From NCBI GenBank assembly GCA_905381055.1, contig CAJPUR010000003.1, forward strand, positions 97,339 through 161,338: a stretch of DNA of 64,000 nucleotides. Reading direction: 5' to 3'. Below are positions 1 to 9,375 of the stretch, piece by piece (position 1 is the stretch's first letter; each line of letters opens with the position of its first letter). Source of the DNA: an uncultured Flavobacteriaceae bacterium (GTDB taxonomy: Bacteria; Bacteroidota; Bacteroidia; Flavobacteriales; Flavobacteriaceae). A program made the position numbers and the translations under genes. The notes under the pieces were generated by a model. That model made no database searches, had not been told where the DNA came from, and saw nothing but the letters and a program-made list of their open reading frames with translations.

Positions 1-1212
1 AATCTATTAGGATATAAATCTCATTCTGAATTCGTTTTAGAGGATAGAATGGCAAAAACTGAAAAAAATGTAATTTCATTTCTGAACAATCTAAAGGAGA
101 TTACTTTACCTCTGGCAAAAAAAGAATGGAATTTTCTTAAGAAATTTTCTAAGAAAAATTTTAAGATAAATAAAATTCAAAAGTGGGATGTTGCATTTAT
201 TTCAGAAAAAATGAAGAAAGTTTTATTTGAAATTGATGAAACAAATATTAAGCCTTTTTTTCAACTTGATAAAGTCATAGATGGTATTTTTAAAATATCA
301 AAAAAACTTTACGAATTAAAGTTTATAATCAATAAAAAAATTGAAACATATCACCCAAACGTAAACTGTTATGAAGTTTATAAAAAGAACAAATATTATG
401 GATTACTTTATACAGATTTTTATCCTAGAAAAGGAAAAAGGAATGGTGCATGGATGACTTCCTTCATCCCTCAAAGAGATGGTCAAAGGCCACATGTTTC
501 TATTGTTTGTAACTTTTCCCCTCCTTCAAAAAATGGAAATTCATTATTAAGTTTTTCAGAAGTAACTACCTTATTTCACGAATTTGGGCATGCCCTTCAC
601 GGTCTTTTAGCTAATTCAAAATACAGCTCTTTAAGTGGCACTTCAGTTCTTTGGGATTTTGTTGAACTTCCAAGTCAAATTATGGAAAATTGGTGTTATC
701 AAGAAGATTCTTTAAAAATATTTGCAAAGCACTTTAATTCAAATAAAAAAATTTCAAAAAAAATAATCAGAAAAATTCAAAAAGCCTCGATTTTTCAAAA
801 GGGTTTAGAAACAATAAGACAGCTCAGTTATTCATATCTGGATATGTCTTTTCATAGTGTAGTGCCAAATAAAATTAAATCTATTAAGAATCATGAAAAA
901 GATATTTTAAAAGATCTTCAATTTACTCCAGATATTAAGGATAACTGCATAAGCACATCGTTTTCTCATATTTTTAGTGGTGGGTATTCCTCAGGTTATT
1001 ACAGTTATAAATGGGCAGAAGTTCTTGATGCTGATGCTTTTGAATTATTTATTGAAAAAGGGATATTTAATAAAAAAGTTTCTAATTCCTTTTGTAAAAA
1101 TATTTTGTCTAGAGGAGGAACCGAAGATCCAATGAAATTATATTTAAAATTTAGAGGTAAAAAACCTGATCCTAAAGCATTACTAAGAAGATCTGGATTA
1201 ATTTTAAAATAA
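1..1212 (+). CDS. M3 family metallopeptidase, 3' part (5' end outside window)
   Basis: C-terminal part of a thimet oligopeptidase/peptidyl-dipeptidase (Dcp or OpdA type) zinc peptidase, which trims oligopeptides in the cytoplasm or periplasm. The reading frame is open from base 1 and the residues before the first ATG (position 49), NLLGYKSHSEFVLEDRMAK, are typical M3 sequence, so the gene starts upstream and 49 is not the start. The HEFGH zinc motif is encoded at 577-591, followed by the family's G-T-S and E-L-P-S-Q segments with the third metal ligand. The end (FRGKKPDPKALLRRSGL) matches a complete family C-terminus. The family is certain; Dcp versus OpdA is not decided here because the N-terminal half is missing. 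Confidence 0.95.
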   Translation, partial: NLLGYKSHSEFVLEDRMAKTEKNVISFLNNLKEITLPLAKKEWNFLKKFSKKNFKINKIQKWDVAFISEKMKKVLFEIDETNIKPFFQLDKVIDGIFKISKKLYELKFIINKKIETYHPNVNCYEVYKKNKYYGLLYTDFYPRKGKRNGAWMTSFIPQRDGQRPHVSIVCNFSPPSKNGNSLLSFSEVTTLFHEFGHALHGLLANSKYSSLSGTSVLWDFVELPSQIMENWCYQEDSLKIFAKHFNSNKKISKKIIRKIQKASIFQKGLETIRQLSYSYLDMSFHSVVPNKIKSIKNHEKDILKDLQFTPDIKDNCISTSFSHIFSGGYSSGYYSYKWAEVLDADAFELFIEKGIFNKKVSNSFCKNILSRGGTEDPMKLYLKFRGKKPDPKALLRRSGLILK

Positions 1213-1324
1213 TTATTTAATTTTTTTTTAATCTAACTAATTAAGTGTTCATAAGTATTACTTTTTAGTTAAAAACTTCTTCGTTTTATTATCAATTGAG
1301 TCATTAAAGAAAAAGTTTTTAATA

Positions 1325-1332
1325 TAATTTTG
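1325..1332 (+). promoter_or_regulatory. -7 promoter box of gcvP (TAATTTTG)
   Basis: Exact match to the Bacteroidota TAnnTTTG -7 element, ending 17 nt before the gcvP ATG. No TTG -33 element at ideal spacing is visible; the nearest (1296-1298) is too far. Predicted leader is about a dozen nucleotides. Confidence 0.5.
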
Positions 1333-1349
1333 TATAAACAAAACAATAA

Positions 1350-4199
1350 ATGATAAACTCCTTCCTAAAATCACATCTTGGAAATATAAATCAAGATGAT
1401 ATTAATTTCATGTTAGATAAAATTGGGGTTGAAAGTTTAGAGGAATTATTAAATCAAACTATTCCTAATGATATCTTTTTAGATCATAAATTAAACTTAC
1501 CTCAAGGTATTAATGAAAATGAATATCTTAAAAACTTAGAAAAAATTTCTGAAAAAAATATTTTGTTTCAAAATTATATTGGACTAGGTTACAATAAATC
1601 TATTACTCCAAGTGTAATAAAAAGAAATATTTTAGAAAACCCTGGATGGTATACTGCATATACCCCATATCAAGCTGAAATTGCTCAAGGTAGGCTTGAA
1701 GCCTTATTTAATTTTCAAACTGTAATAACAGATCTTACTGGGATGAAAATTGCAAATGCCTCTTTATTAGACGAAAGTACAGCTGCCGCAGAAGGTATGA
1801 GTTTACTTTTTAACATTAGATCAAGCGAGCAAAAAAAGAAAAATATATCTAAATTTTTTATTTCTAATAAAGTTTTACCTCAAACTATTGACCTTTTAAA
1901 AACAAGAGCTGAACCAATTGGAATAAATATAATTGTTGATTCTGAAAATGACTTTATTTATACCGATGAATTTTTTGGAGCTTTATTTCAATATCCTGGT
2001 AAACATGGAGAAATAATTAATCTACCTCAACATATTGAAAAGGCAGTAGCGCTTAACATTAAAACAATTGTAGCTGCAGACCTATTAAGTTTAACTTTAC
2101 TTGAAGCTCCAGGTAAATTTGGAGTTGATATAGTTGTAGGCACATCTCAAAGATTTGGTATTCCTCTTGGATATGGAGGACCTCATGCTGCATTTTTTGC
2201 TACTAAGGAAGAGTACAAAAGATATATACCCGGAAGAATAATTGGTCAAACTATTGATATGGACAATAATCCAGCTTTCAGGATGGCTCTTCAAACTAGA
2301 GAACAGCACATAAAAAGAGATAGAGCAACATCAAATATTTGTACAGCACAAGTTTTATTAGCTGTAATGGCAGGTATGTACGCTGTTTTTCATGGTCCTA
2401 AAGGGTTAAAAAATATTGCTCAAGAAATCCATGATAAAGCAAAAAAATTAGATTCAATTTTAACCAACCTTGGAATTGATCAGTTAAATGAAAGTTTTTT
2501 TGATACTTTAAAAATCTCAGTTCCTTCTGAAGAAATAAGAGAAATTGCAGAAAAAAACTTAATTAATTTTTTATACATAAATGATTCAACCATTTCAATT
2601 TCCTTAAATGAAGGCGTTGATAAAAAAGAACTTAATAAAATCATTAATGTTTTTGAAGTTTTTATGAAGAAAAAAGTAAATAAAGATTCTCAAATTTCTA
2701 ATTCTTCTAGACTACCTGAAAATCAATCAAGAAAATCTGATTTTTTAACTAATAAAACATTCAATTCATATCATTCAGAAACAACTCTAATGAGATATAT
2801 TAAATCTCTAGAACAAAAAGACCTTTCCCTAACTCATTCAATGATTCCATTAGGTTCTTGTACTATGAAATTAAATTCAGCCAGTGAAATGCTTCCAATA
2901 AGCTCATCAAAATGGTCTGATATTCATCCTTTTGTCCCTCTTAACCAGGTCAAAGGTTACACACAAATACTAAATGAACTTTCAAATCAATTAAATATTA
3001 TTACTGGATTTTCAGCTACTTCTTTACAGCCAAACTCTGGTGCTCAAGGGGAATATGCTGGCCTAATGATAATTAGGGCTTATCATGAATCAAATAATGA
3101 TTTGAATAGAAAAGTATGTTTGATCCCTGCATCTGCTCATGGAACTAATCCTGCATCTGCAGTAATGGCAGGCATGAATGTTGTAGTTATAAAAACTGAT
3201 GAAAATGGTAATATAGATTGGGAAGATTTAAAATTAAAAACTAAAAAGTATAAAGATCAACTCTCTGCATTAATGATTACTTATCCATCTACTCATGGCG
3301 TTTTCGAATCTAACATCAAAGAAATCACTGATTTAATTCATAAAAATGGTGGACAAGTATACATGGATGGAGCTAACATGAATGCTCAAGTGGGTATAAC
3401 AAGTCCAGCAAAAATAGGAGCTGATGTTTGTCATTTAAATTTACATAAAACTTTTGCAATCCCACACGGAGGCGGTGGACCTGGGGTTGGCCCAGTTTGT
3501 GTAGCTAAACATTTATCTAAATTCTTACCCTCAAATCCAGTAATTAAAACTGGAGGTGAGAAAGGCATTAGAGCTATTTCAGCTGCACCATGGGGATCTG
3601 CACTAGCCTGTATTATTTCATATGGCTACATAAAAATGCTTGGTAGTGATGGGTTAAGAAAATCTACTGAAATTGCAATTTTAAATGCTAATTATATTAA
3701 GTCAAGACTGGAAGGCGCGTATCCAATATTATACTTAGGTGAAAATGGTAGAACTGCGCATGAATTAATTATTGATTTAAGGCCATTTAAAAAATATGGA
3801 ATTGAAGTTGTTGATGTAGCTAAAAGGCTTATGGACTATGGATTTCATGCACCCACTGTATCTTTTCCTGTTTCTGGAACAATGATGATAGAACCTACTG
3901 AAAGTGAAAACATAAAAGAAATAGACCGTTTTTGTGATGCCCTAATTTCCATAAGACTTGAAGTTGAATCATGTAATAAACATGATGAAAAAAGCATTCT
4001 TAAAAATGCTCCACACACACTAATGATGGCCACTGATGACAACTGGAAATATGATTACAGCAGATTAAAAGCAATTTATCCTCTAGAATATGTTAAAGAA
4101 AATAAATTTTGGCCAAGTGTTAGAAGAGTAGATGAAGCGTTTGGAGATCGTAATTTAGTTTGTAGCTGTGCACCGGTAAAAGAATTCATAAAAGTCTAG
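1350..4199 (+). CDS. gcvP: Glycine dehydrogenase (decarboxylating), glycine cleavage P protein
   Basis: P protein of the glycine cleavage system: PLP-dependent decarboxylation of glycine and transfer of the aminomethyl group to lipoyl-H protein, feeding C1 units to tetrahydrofolate. The 949 residues cover both halves of the single-chain form. The PLP lysine lies in HLNLHKTF at K700, just before the glycine-rich IPHGGGGPGVGP loop. The N-terminus is about the usual length and the ATG sits at a good distance from a -7 box. No gcvT or gcvH is adjacent, which is common in flavobacteria. Monocistronic by context. Confidence 0.98.
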   Translation: MINSFLKSHLGNINQDDINFMLDKIGVESLEELLNQTIPNDIFLDHKLNLPQGINENEYLKNLEKISEKNILFQNYIGLGYNKSITPSVIKRNILENPGWYTAYTPYQAEIAQGRLEALFNFQTVITDLTGMKIANASLLDESTAAAEGMSLLFNIRSSEQKKKNISKFFISNKVLPQTIDLLKTRAEPIGINIIVDSENDFIYTDEFFGALFQYPGKHGEIINLPQHIEKAVALNIKTIVAADLLSLTLLEAPGKFGVDIVVGTSQRFGIPLGYGGPHAAFFATKEEYKRYIPGRIIGQTIDMDNNPAFRMALQTREQHIKRDRATSNICTAQVLLAVMAGMYAVFHGPKGLKNIAQEIHDKAKKLDSILTNLGIDQLNESFFDTLKISVPSEEIREIAEKNLINFLYINDSTISISLNEGVDKKELNKIINVFEVFMKKKVNKDSQISNSSRLPENQSRKSDFLTNKTFNSYHSETTLMRYIKSLEQKDLSLTHSMIPLGSCTMKLNSASEMLPISSSKWSDIHPFVPLNQVKGYTQILNELSNQLNIITGFSATSLQPNSGAQGEYAGLMIIRAYHESNNDLNRKVCLIPASAHGTNPASAVMAGMNVVVIKTDENGNIDWEDLKLKTKKYKDQLSALMITYPSTHGVFESNIKEITDLIHKNGGQVYMDGANMNAQVGITSPAKIGADVCHLNLHKTFAIPHGGGGPGVGPVCVAKHLSKFLPSNPVIKTGGEKGIRAISAAPWGSALACIISYGYIKMLGSDGLRKSTEIAILNANYIKSRLEGAYPILYLGENGRTAHELIIDLRPFKKYGIEVVDVAKRLMDYGFHAPTVSFPVSGTMMIEPTESENIKEIDRFCDALISIRLEVESCNKHDEKSILKNAPHTLMMATDDNWKYDYSRLKAIYPLEYVKENKFWPSVRRVDEAFGDRNLVCSCAPVKEFIKV

Positions 4200-4331
4200 T
4201 TATAAGTAATTTGTCATATTAATATTTTTTTTTTGTAAAAAAATTTTAAAATTGAATATCGTACACACTATTTTATTTCCTGTAAATTTACCTTATAAAA
4301 AATTACTTTTATTTTTTAAATATATTTAGTT

Positions 4332-5387
4332 ATGGGTTTTTTAATTACCGGAACTGGAAGTTATATACCAAATAATATAAAAAAAAATAAAGATTTCGTC
4401 AACAGCTCATTTCATAATGAAGATGGATCAAAGATAATTACTCCCAATATTGAAACAATCAATAAATTTGAATCAATAACAGGTATTAAAGAAAGAAGAT
4501 ATGTTTCTAAAGATTTGAATACCTCTGAAATTGCTTATTTTGCGTCTGTTGAGGCTATTAAAGCCTCTAAAATAGATCCTGAAACAATCGACTACATAAT
4601 TTTTGCTCACAATTTTGGAGATGTTTTAGAAGGCATAAATCAGTATGAAGCCATGCCAAGCCTTGCTGCTAAAGTCAAATCAAAGTTAAAAATAAAAAAT
4701 CCTAAATGTGTTTGTTATGATATAATTTTTGGTTGTCCTGGATGGGTTGAAGGATTAATTCAAGCTAAGGCGTTTTTAGAATCTGGTATGGCCAAAAAAT
4801 GCTTAGTTATAGGTGCTGAAACTTTATCAAGAGTTTTGGATCATCATGACAGGGATGCAATGATTTTTTCAGATGGAGCTGGAGCAACTATAATTGAAAA
4901 AAAAGAAAAAAAAGGAGGTATATTATCTCATAATAGTGCCACTTTTACTTCCAACGGAGAGGCTGAAATGCTTTTTATTGGAAATTCATATAATAAAAAT
5001 ATTAAAAATAGATTTATTAAAATGAAAGGAAGAAAAGTTTATGAATTTGCACTTAATAACGTTCCAAGTGCTATGAAAGAATGCCTGGATAATGCAAATA
5101 TAGAAATAGGGAAGCTAAAAAAAATTTTCATACATCAAGCAAACAAGAAAATGGATGATGCTATAATTAAAAGGTTCTATCGTTTATTTAAACATAAAGT
5201 CCCTGAATCAGTCATGCCAATGAATATTGAATTTCATGGAAATAATTCTGTAGCTACAATTCCAACTCTATATGATCAAGTCATAAGAAAAGAAAAAAAA
5301 GATCACTACATTAAAGAAGGAGACATAATCCTTTTTGCTTCAGTTGGTGCTGGAATGAATATAAATTCAATTGTATATCAAGTATAA
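4332..5387 (+). CDS. 3-oxoacyl-ACP synthase III family protein (FabH-like)
   Basis: Thiolase-fold condensing enzyme of 351 residues. The catalytic triad is visible: C135 in FGCPGW, H268 in IHQANKK and N304 in HGNNS. FabH enzymes condense acetyl-CoA with malonyl-ACP to start fatty acid synthesis; many Bacteroidota carry additional FabH-like proteins with altered starter specificity. The sequence is longer than E. coli FabH (about 317 residues) and begins with the family motif ITGTGSYIP. It stands alone, followed by the MlaE/MlaF genes, so a role in membrane lipid supply is possible but not shown. Whether it is the main FabH of the cell cannot be told from this window. Confidence 0.9.
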   Translation: MGFLITGTGSYIPNNIKKNKDFVNSSFHNEDGSKIITPNIETINKFESITGIKERRYVSKDLNTSEIAYFASVEAIKASKIDPETIDYIIFAHNFGDVLEGINQYEAMPSLAAKVKSKLKIKNPKCVCYDIIFGCPGWVEGLIQAKAFLESGMAKKCLVIGAETLSRVLDHHDRDAMIFSDGAGATIIEKKEKKGGILSHNSATFTSNGEAEMLFIGNSYNKNIKNRFIKMKGRKVYEFALNNVPSAMKECLDNANIEIGKLKKIFIHQANKKMDDAIIKRFYRLFKHKVPESVMPMNIEFHGNNSVATIPTLYDQVIRKEKKDHYIKEGDIILFASVGAGMNINSIVYQV

Positions 5388-5442
5388 TTGATAAAAAATA
5401 TTCGATTGATCACTTAGTTTTTAAATTTAAAAAGGTTTAGCT

Positions 5443-5450
5443 TAACTTTG
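5443..5450 (+). promoter_or_regulatory. -7 promoter box of mlaE (TAACTTTG), 4 nt from the ATG
   Basis: Exact TAnnTTTG match only 4 nt upstream of the mlaE ATG. With the start site normally a few nucleotides past this box, the mRNA would begin at or next to the start codon (leaderless). Confidence 0.5.
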
Positions 5451-5454
5451 TAAA

Positions 5455-6192
5455 ATGAAATTACTTTTTCATTTTGGCAGATATTTTTTAATGATCCAAA
5501 AAACTTTTAAAAAATTTACAAAATGGACTATGTTAAAAGAATTAATTTTTAGAGAAATTGATGATTTAATTATTAGATCAATAGGCATAATCTCATTTCT
5601 GTCTTTTTTTGTTGGTGGGGTAGTAGCAATCCAAACTGCAATCAATATTGATAACCCCCTTCTGCCCTCATATCTTATAGGTTTTACAACCCGTCAGTCA
5701 ATTATTTTAGAATTTGCTCCAACTTTTATATCTGTAATTATGGCTGGTAAAGTTGGCTCATTTATTACCTCAAGTATTGGAACTATGAAAGTAACTGAAC
5801 AAATTGATGCCTTAAAAGTTATGGGAGTTAACACATACAATTACTTAATTTTCCCTAAAATTATTGCCCTTACTTTATTCCCTTTTTTAATAACAATTGC
5901 AATGTTTTTGGGAATTTTTGGTGGATATGTTGCATGTGTTTCTGGAGGTTTTTCAAGCCATGCTGACTTTGTTGAAGGCCTACAACTAGATTTTATTCCA
6001 TTTCATGTAACATATGCATTTATTAAATCATTTATTTTTGCATTAATTCTAGCCACTGTACCTTCTTATCATGGCTACTTCATGGAAGGAGGTGCACTTG
6101 GTGTTGGTAAAGCAAGTACAACTTCTTTTATTTGGACAAGTGTTTCTATTATAATTGCTAATTCATTAATAACTAATATTTTATTGACCTGA
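5455..6192 (+). CDS. mlaE: MlaE-type ABC transporter permease
   Basis: Inner-membrane permease of an MlaFEBD-type ABC system that moves phospholipids between inner and outer membranes of diderm bacteria. The 245 residues carry the family core: a hydrophobic segment after EIDDLIIRSIG, then VGGVVAIQTA, the EFAPTFISVIMAGKVG loop and the GTMKVTEQIDAL motif, with about five membrane segments. The ATG at 5455 is preferred over an internal ATG at 5491 because the N-terminal GRYFLMIQKTFKKFTKW stretch is typical of flavobacterial homologues. It is followed 2 nt later by the ATPase gene. The MlaD substrate-binding gene is not in this window. Confidence 0.93.
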   Translation: MKLLFHFGRYFLMIQKTFKKFTKWTMLKELIFREIDDLIIRSIGIISFLSFFVGGVVAIQTAINIDNPLLPSYLIGFTTRQSIILEFAPTFISVIMAGKVGSFITSSIGTMKVTEQIDALKVMGVNTYNYLIFPKIIALTLFPFLITIAMFLGIFGGYVACVSGGFSSHADFVEGLQLDFIPFHVTYAFIKSFIFALILATVPSYHGYFMEGGALGVGKASTTSFIWTSVSIIIANSLITNILLT

Positions 6193-6194
6193 TA

Positions 6195-6956
6195 ATGATA
6201 AAAATTGATGGCTTAAAAAAAATGTTTAATAATTCTATCGTTTTAAATGATATCGATACAGCTTTTGAAAAAGGAAAAACAAATCTTATTATTGGCCAAA
6301 GTGGATCTGGTAAAACAGTACTTTTAAAATGTATCTTAGGACTTTTCGAAATAGAAAAAGGTAAAATCATTTTTGACAATAAAATACTTGCTTCAATGAG
6401 TAGTATAGAAAGATCAAAATTAAGACAAGATATGGGAATGGTTTTTCAGGGAAGTGCATTATTTGATTCAATGAATGTAATAGAAAATGTAATGTTTCCG
6501 ATGAAAATGTTTACTGATAAATCAAATGACGAAATTAATGAAAGAGCAAATATTGCAATTAATAGAGTTAATTTAGTTAATTCAAATTCCAAGTTCCCAA
6601 GTGAATTATCAGGCGGGATGAAAAAAAGAGTTGCAATAGCAAGAGCAATTGTAATGAATCCAAAATATTTATTTTGTGATGAACCAAATTCTGGTTTGGA
6701 TCCTAAAACTTCAATTTTAATTGATAACCTTATTAATGAAATTACTAAAGAATTTAATATTACAACTGTAATAAATAGTCATGATATGAACTCTGTAATG
6801 GAAATTGGAGAAAAAATTATTTTTTTAGAGGATGGTATAAAAAAATGGGAAGGAACAAATAAAGACATTTTTAACACTGAAAACGAGTCAGTAACTAAAT
6901 TTGTTTATTCTTCTGAACTATTTAAAAAAGTTAGAAAGGTTTATTTAAAAAAATAA
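6195..6956 (+). CDS. mlaF: ABC transporter ATP-binding protein, MlaF-like
   Basis: ATPase partner of the MlaE permease just upstream (2-nt gap, same operon). It has Walker A GQSGSGKT (residues 34-41), a Q-loop in VFQGSALFDSMNV, signature LSGGMKKR, Walker B YLFCDEPNSGLDP and the switch histidine in INSHDMN. The length of 253 residues is normal. It powers retrograde or anterograde phospholipid transport in Mla-like systems. It converges on the guanylyltransferase gene with only 5 nt between stop codons. Confidence 0.94.
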   Translation: MIKIDGLKKMFNNSIVLNDIDTAFEKGKTNLIIGQSGSGKTVLLKCILGLFEIEKGKIIFDNKILASMSSIERSKLRQDMGMVFQGSALFDSMNVIENVMFPMKMFTDKSNDEINERANIAINRVNLVNSNSKFPSELSGGMKKRVAIARAIVMNPKYLFCDEPNSGLDPKTSILIDNLINEITKEFNITTVINSHDMNSVMEIGEKIIFLEDGIKKWEGTNKDIFNTENESVTKFVYSSELFKKVRKVYLKK

Positions 6957-6961
6957 TTTTT

Positions 6962-8044
6962 TTAAATTTTATCTATAAATTTTTTATTTACATTTTTAAC
7001 AATATTTTTTAATTTTTGATCATCCCCTTTTGGATAAATTAAAAGCACGTCTTTATCCAAAACAACAATAAAGTCTTTCAATCCTTTAATTACAACTAAT
7101 TTTTCTGATTTACTATACACAAGACTCCCACTCACATCTTCCATGTAAATATTTTTTTTTAAAGTAAAATTTGAGTTTTCATCTTTTTTACTCTTATCAA
7201 GAAGTGATGTCCAGGTTCCCAAGTCACTCCAGTCAAAATCTGCTATAATTGAGTAACAGTTTTTAGTTTTTTCCATAATTGCAAAATCAATTGAAATTTC
7301 GTCTAACAAAGAATAATTTTGGTTAATGAAATTTTTCTCATCTATGGTATTAAAAAAATCATAACCATTGTTTAAAATTTTAAACATTTTAGGTTGAAAT
7401 CTCTCAAATTCTGACAAAATATCAAAGTTTTTCCAAACGAAAATCCCAGAGTTCCAAAGAAAGTTTTTAGATTTTAAATATTTTTTTGCATTTAATAAAT
7501 CTGGCTTCTCAATAAACTTATCAACTAATAAAATTTTATTATTACTATTTTTAGTGTCTAAGCATTTTAAATATCCATAACCTGTATCAGGTCTGTTTGG
7601 ACGGATACCAAAAGTAACAAGGGATGGTTTAATACTAATTAGATCAAATGCTAATTCAATATTTTTAATAAATGATTTTTCATCCTCTATCCAATGATCA
7701 CTTGGTGCAACAATTACAACTGCTTCAGGATTAATTTTTTTTATTTTTAGCGAGGCATATAAAATACAAGGAGCTGTATTTTTCATTTCAGGCTCCAAAA
7801 CTATTTGGGATTGATCAATATTTTTTATTTGCTCTTTGACTAGTTTTTCATATTGAAGATTAGTTAAAATAAATATGTTCTTTTCAGGGATTATTTTTTT
7901 TAAACGGTTAAAAGTTAATTGAATTAAAGTATATCCAGATCCCATAAAATCTTGAAACTGTTTTGGTTTATTGATTCTACTATATGGCCAAAACCTTGAG
8001 CCAACACCTCCAGCCATTATTATGGCAAAATTATTATAATTCAT
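6962..8044 (-). CDS. manC: Mannose-1-phosphate guanylyltransferase
   Basis: Makes GDP-mannose from GTP and mannose-1-phosphate, the donor for polysaccharide, O-antigen and glycoprotein mannose and fucose. The nucleotidyltransferase signature IMAGGVGSRFWPYSR and the downstream KPKQF are at the N-terminus; EKPD and the DWSDLGTW segment follow. The 360 residues correspond to the single-domain form without a C-terminal phosphomannose isomerase. The ATG overlaps the stop of the SprT-like gene by 4 nt, so the two are translationally coupled; this pair is commonly seen in flavobacteria. Confidence 0.95.
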   Translation of the reverse strand: MNYNNFAIIMAGGVGSRFWPYSRINKPKQFQDFMGSGYTLIQLTFNRLKKIIPEKNIFILTNLQYEKLVKEQIKNIDQSQIVLEPEMKNTAPCILYASLKIKKINPEAVVIVAPSDHWIEDEKSFIKNIELAFDLISIKPSLVTFGIRPNRPDTGYGYLKCLDTKNSNNKILLVDKFIEKPDLLNAKKYLKSKNFLWNSGIFVWKNFDILSEFERFQPKMFKILNNGYDFFNTIDEKNFINQNYSLLDEISIDFAIMEKTKNCYSIIADFDWSDLGTWTSLLDKSKKDENSNFTLKKNIYMEDVSGSLVYSKSEKLVVIKGLKDFIVVLDKDVLLIYPKGDDQKLKNIVKNVNKKFIDKI

Positions 8045-8637
8045 ATTTTATTTAAAGCTTTAACTTGTGCATGAGGACTGAATAAAAAAGTTTTTCCAGA
8101 ACTTTGTTCAATACACTCAAATCTTTTGATAATTTTTTTAATTTTTTTAAAAACTCTTCCATTATCTAAAATAAAAAAAGTATTGTCAACCAACTCGTAA
8201 ATAAAAACTTTATCCTTCACTATATCAAATTTTTTTAATGCAATGGAAAGATAAAAATCAGAATCAGTACTTGCTTTGGGATTTTTTATGTAATCTTTCA
8301 ATTTTTGCAATACCTGAATTGGAAAAATATCTTTTTTTAATAAGGGTTCCATTAATTTCTTAAAAGAATCTTTCCACTGAATACCATGAGGTTTAATTCT
8401 AAAACTATTTTCTTTATATGCTACAAAATGTGCTAATTCATGTATTAATGTAATTAAAAATCTATATTTATTTTGACTTTCATTAATTGTAATTAAAAAG
8501 GATCCATATTTATTTATCCTAAAATCCCCATGTTTAGATTTTCTTCTTTTAACAACCTTAATTTTGATTTTATAAATCATTAAATAATCTTGGAGAATTT
8601 TAATTGAATTATAAGGAAGATACTTTTTCAATAGCAT
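8041..8637 (-). CDS. SprT-like zinc metalloprotein
   Basis: SprT/SprT-like family protein of 198 residues. The HExxH motif is H66-E-L-A-H70 in LIHELAHF, followed by HGIQWKDSFKKL, which holds the third metal-ligand region in this family. Eukaryotic relatives (Spartan) cut DNA-protein crosslinks; the bacterial function is not settled. It lies between the SDR and manC genes in one minus-strand operon. Confidence 0.88.
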   Translation of the reverse strand: MLLKKYLPYNSIKILQDYLMIYKIKIKVVKRRKSKHGDFRINKYGSFLITINESQNKYRFLITLIHELAHFVAYKENSFRIKPHGIQWKDSFKKLMEPLLKKDIFPIQVLQKLKDYIKNPKASTDSDFYLSIALKKFDIVKDKVFIYELVDNTFFILDNGRVFKKIKKIIKRFECIEQSSGKTFLFSPHAQVKALNKI

Positions 8638-8649
8638 ATATCGATAAAA

Positions 8650-9324
8650 TTAAGGATTACTTGATGAAATAGGTAAAATTTTACCATTATAAAATTTATG
8701 CCCATTCAATGCAAAATTTAAAAGATACTCAGCAAATTCTTTTGAAGATACTGGAGCTTTATAACCAGGAAATGCAAGTTCTAACATTTCAGTTTGTACT
8801 GCCCCTAAAGCTAAAACATTAAATGATGGACCAGTATTTTTATATTCCTCTGACAAAAGTTCAGTAAGAGTTATTACGGCGCCTTTACTACTGCTATATG
8901 CAGATAGGCCAGAGAATTTTGAACTCCCTTGAACTCCACCCATACTTGAAATATTTATAACATGACCATCATTATTAATAAAAGGCAAAATCAATCTTGT
9001 TATTTCAGCTAATCCAAAAACATTAACCTCATATATTTTCTTAAATTTTTCAATAGAAGATTCAGCAAAAGGTAAATTCAGCAATACTCCAGCATTATTG
9101 ATCAAGATATCAATTTTTGAAAATTTACTTTTAATTGTATCAGTAATTCTTTTTAATGATTCCGCTTCAGTTATATCAATTGAATAGGAATATAAATTCT
9201 TAATACCCTTGATTTCATTAATGTTTCTGGACAAGCCAATAACTTTGTATCCTTTTCTTGCAGCTAGAATCGCAGTAGCTCTTCCTATACCTTTTCCAGC
9301 TCCAGTTATTACAATAGTTTTCAT
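8650..9324 (-). CDS. SDR family NAD(P)-dependent oxidoreductase
   Basis: Classical short-chain dehydrogenase, 224 residues. The nucleotide-binding TGAGKGIG sits at residues 7-14, NNAG at 77-80, the catalytic serine region ISS at 125-127 and Y143-xxx-K147 in YSSSK. The substrate cannot be named. It has its own exact -7 box 15 nt upstream, so it can be transcribed apart from pdhC, and leads into the SprT-like and manC genes (12-nt gap). Confidence 0.9.
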   Translation of the reverse strand: MKTIVITGAGKGIGRATAILAARKGYKVIGLSRNINEIKGIKNLYSYSIDITEAESLKRITDTIKSKFSKIDILINNAGVLLNLPFAESSIEKFKKIYEVNVFGLAEITRLILPFINNDGHVINISSMGGVQGSSKFSGLSAYSSSKGAVITLTELLSEEYKNTGPSFNVLALGAVQTEMLELAFPGYKAPVSSKEFAEYLLNFALNGHKFYNGKILPISSSNP

Positions 9325-9339
9325 AATACTCTACTTAAT

Positions 9340-9347
9340 CAAATATA
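9340..9347 (-). promoter_or_regulatory. -7 promoter box of the SDR gene (TATATTTG)
   Basis: Exact TAnnTTTG on the minus strand, 15 nt upstream of the SDR ATG and inside the short pdhC-SDR spacer; no clear -33 element. Confidence 0.45.
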
Positions 9348-9375
9348 GTTATTAATTAAATTAACCTAAAAAGAA

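Noticed and set aside
4332..5387. FabH-like gene as the start of a natural-product cluster
   Set aside because: No ketosynthase, carrier protein or tailoring genes are adjacent; neighbours are the Mla transporter and gcvP.
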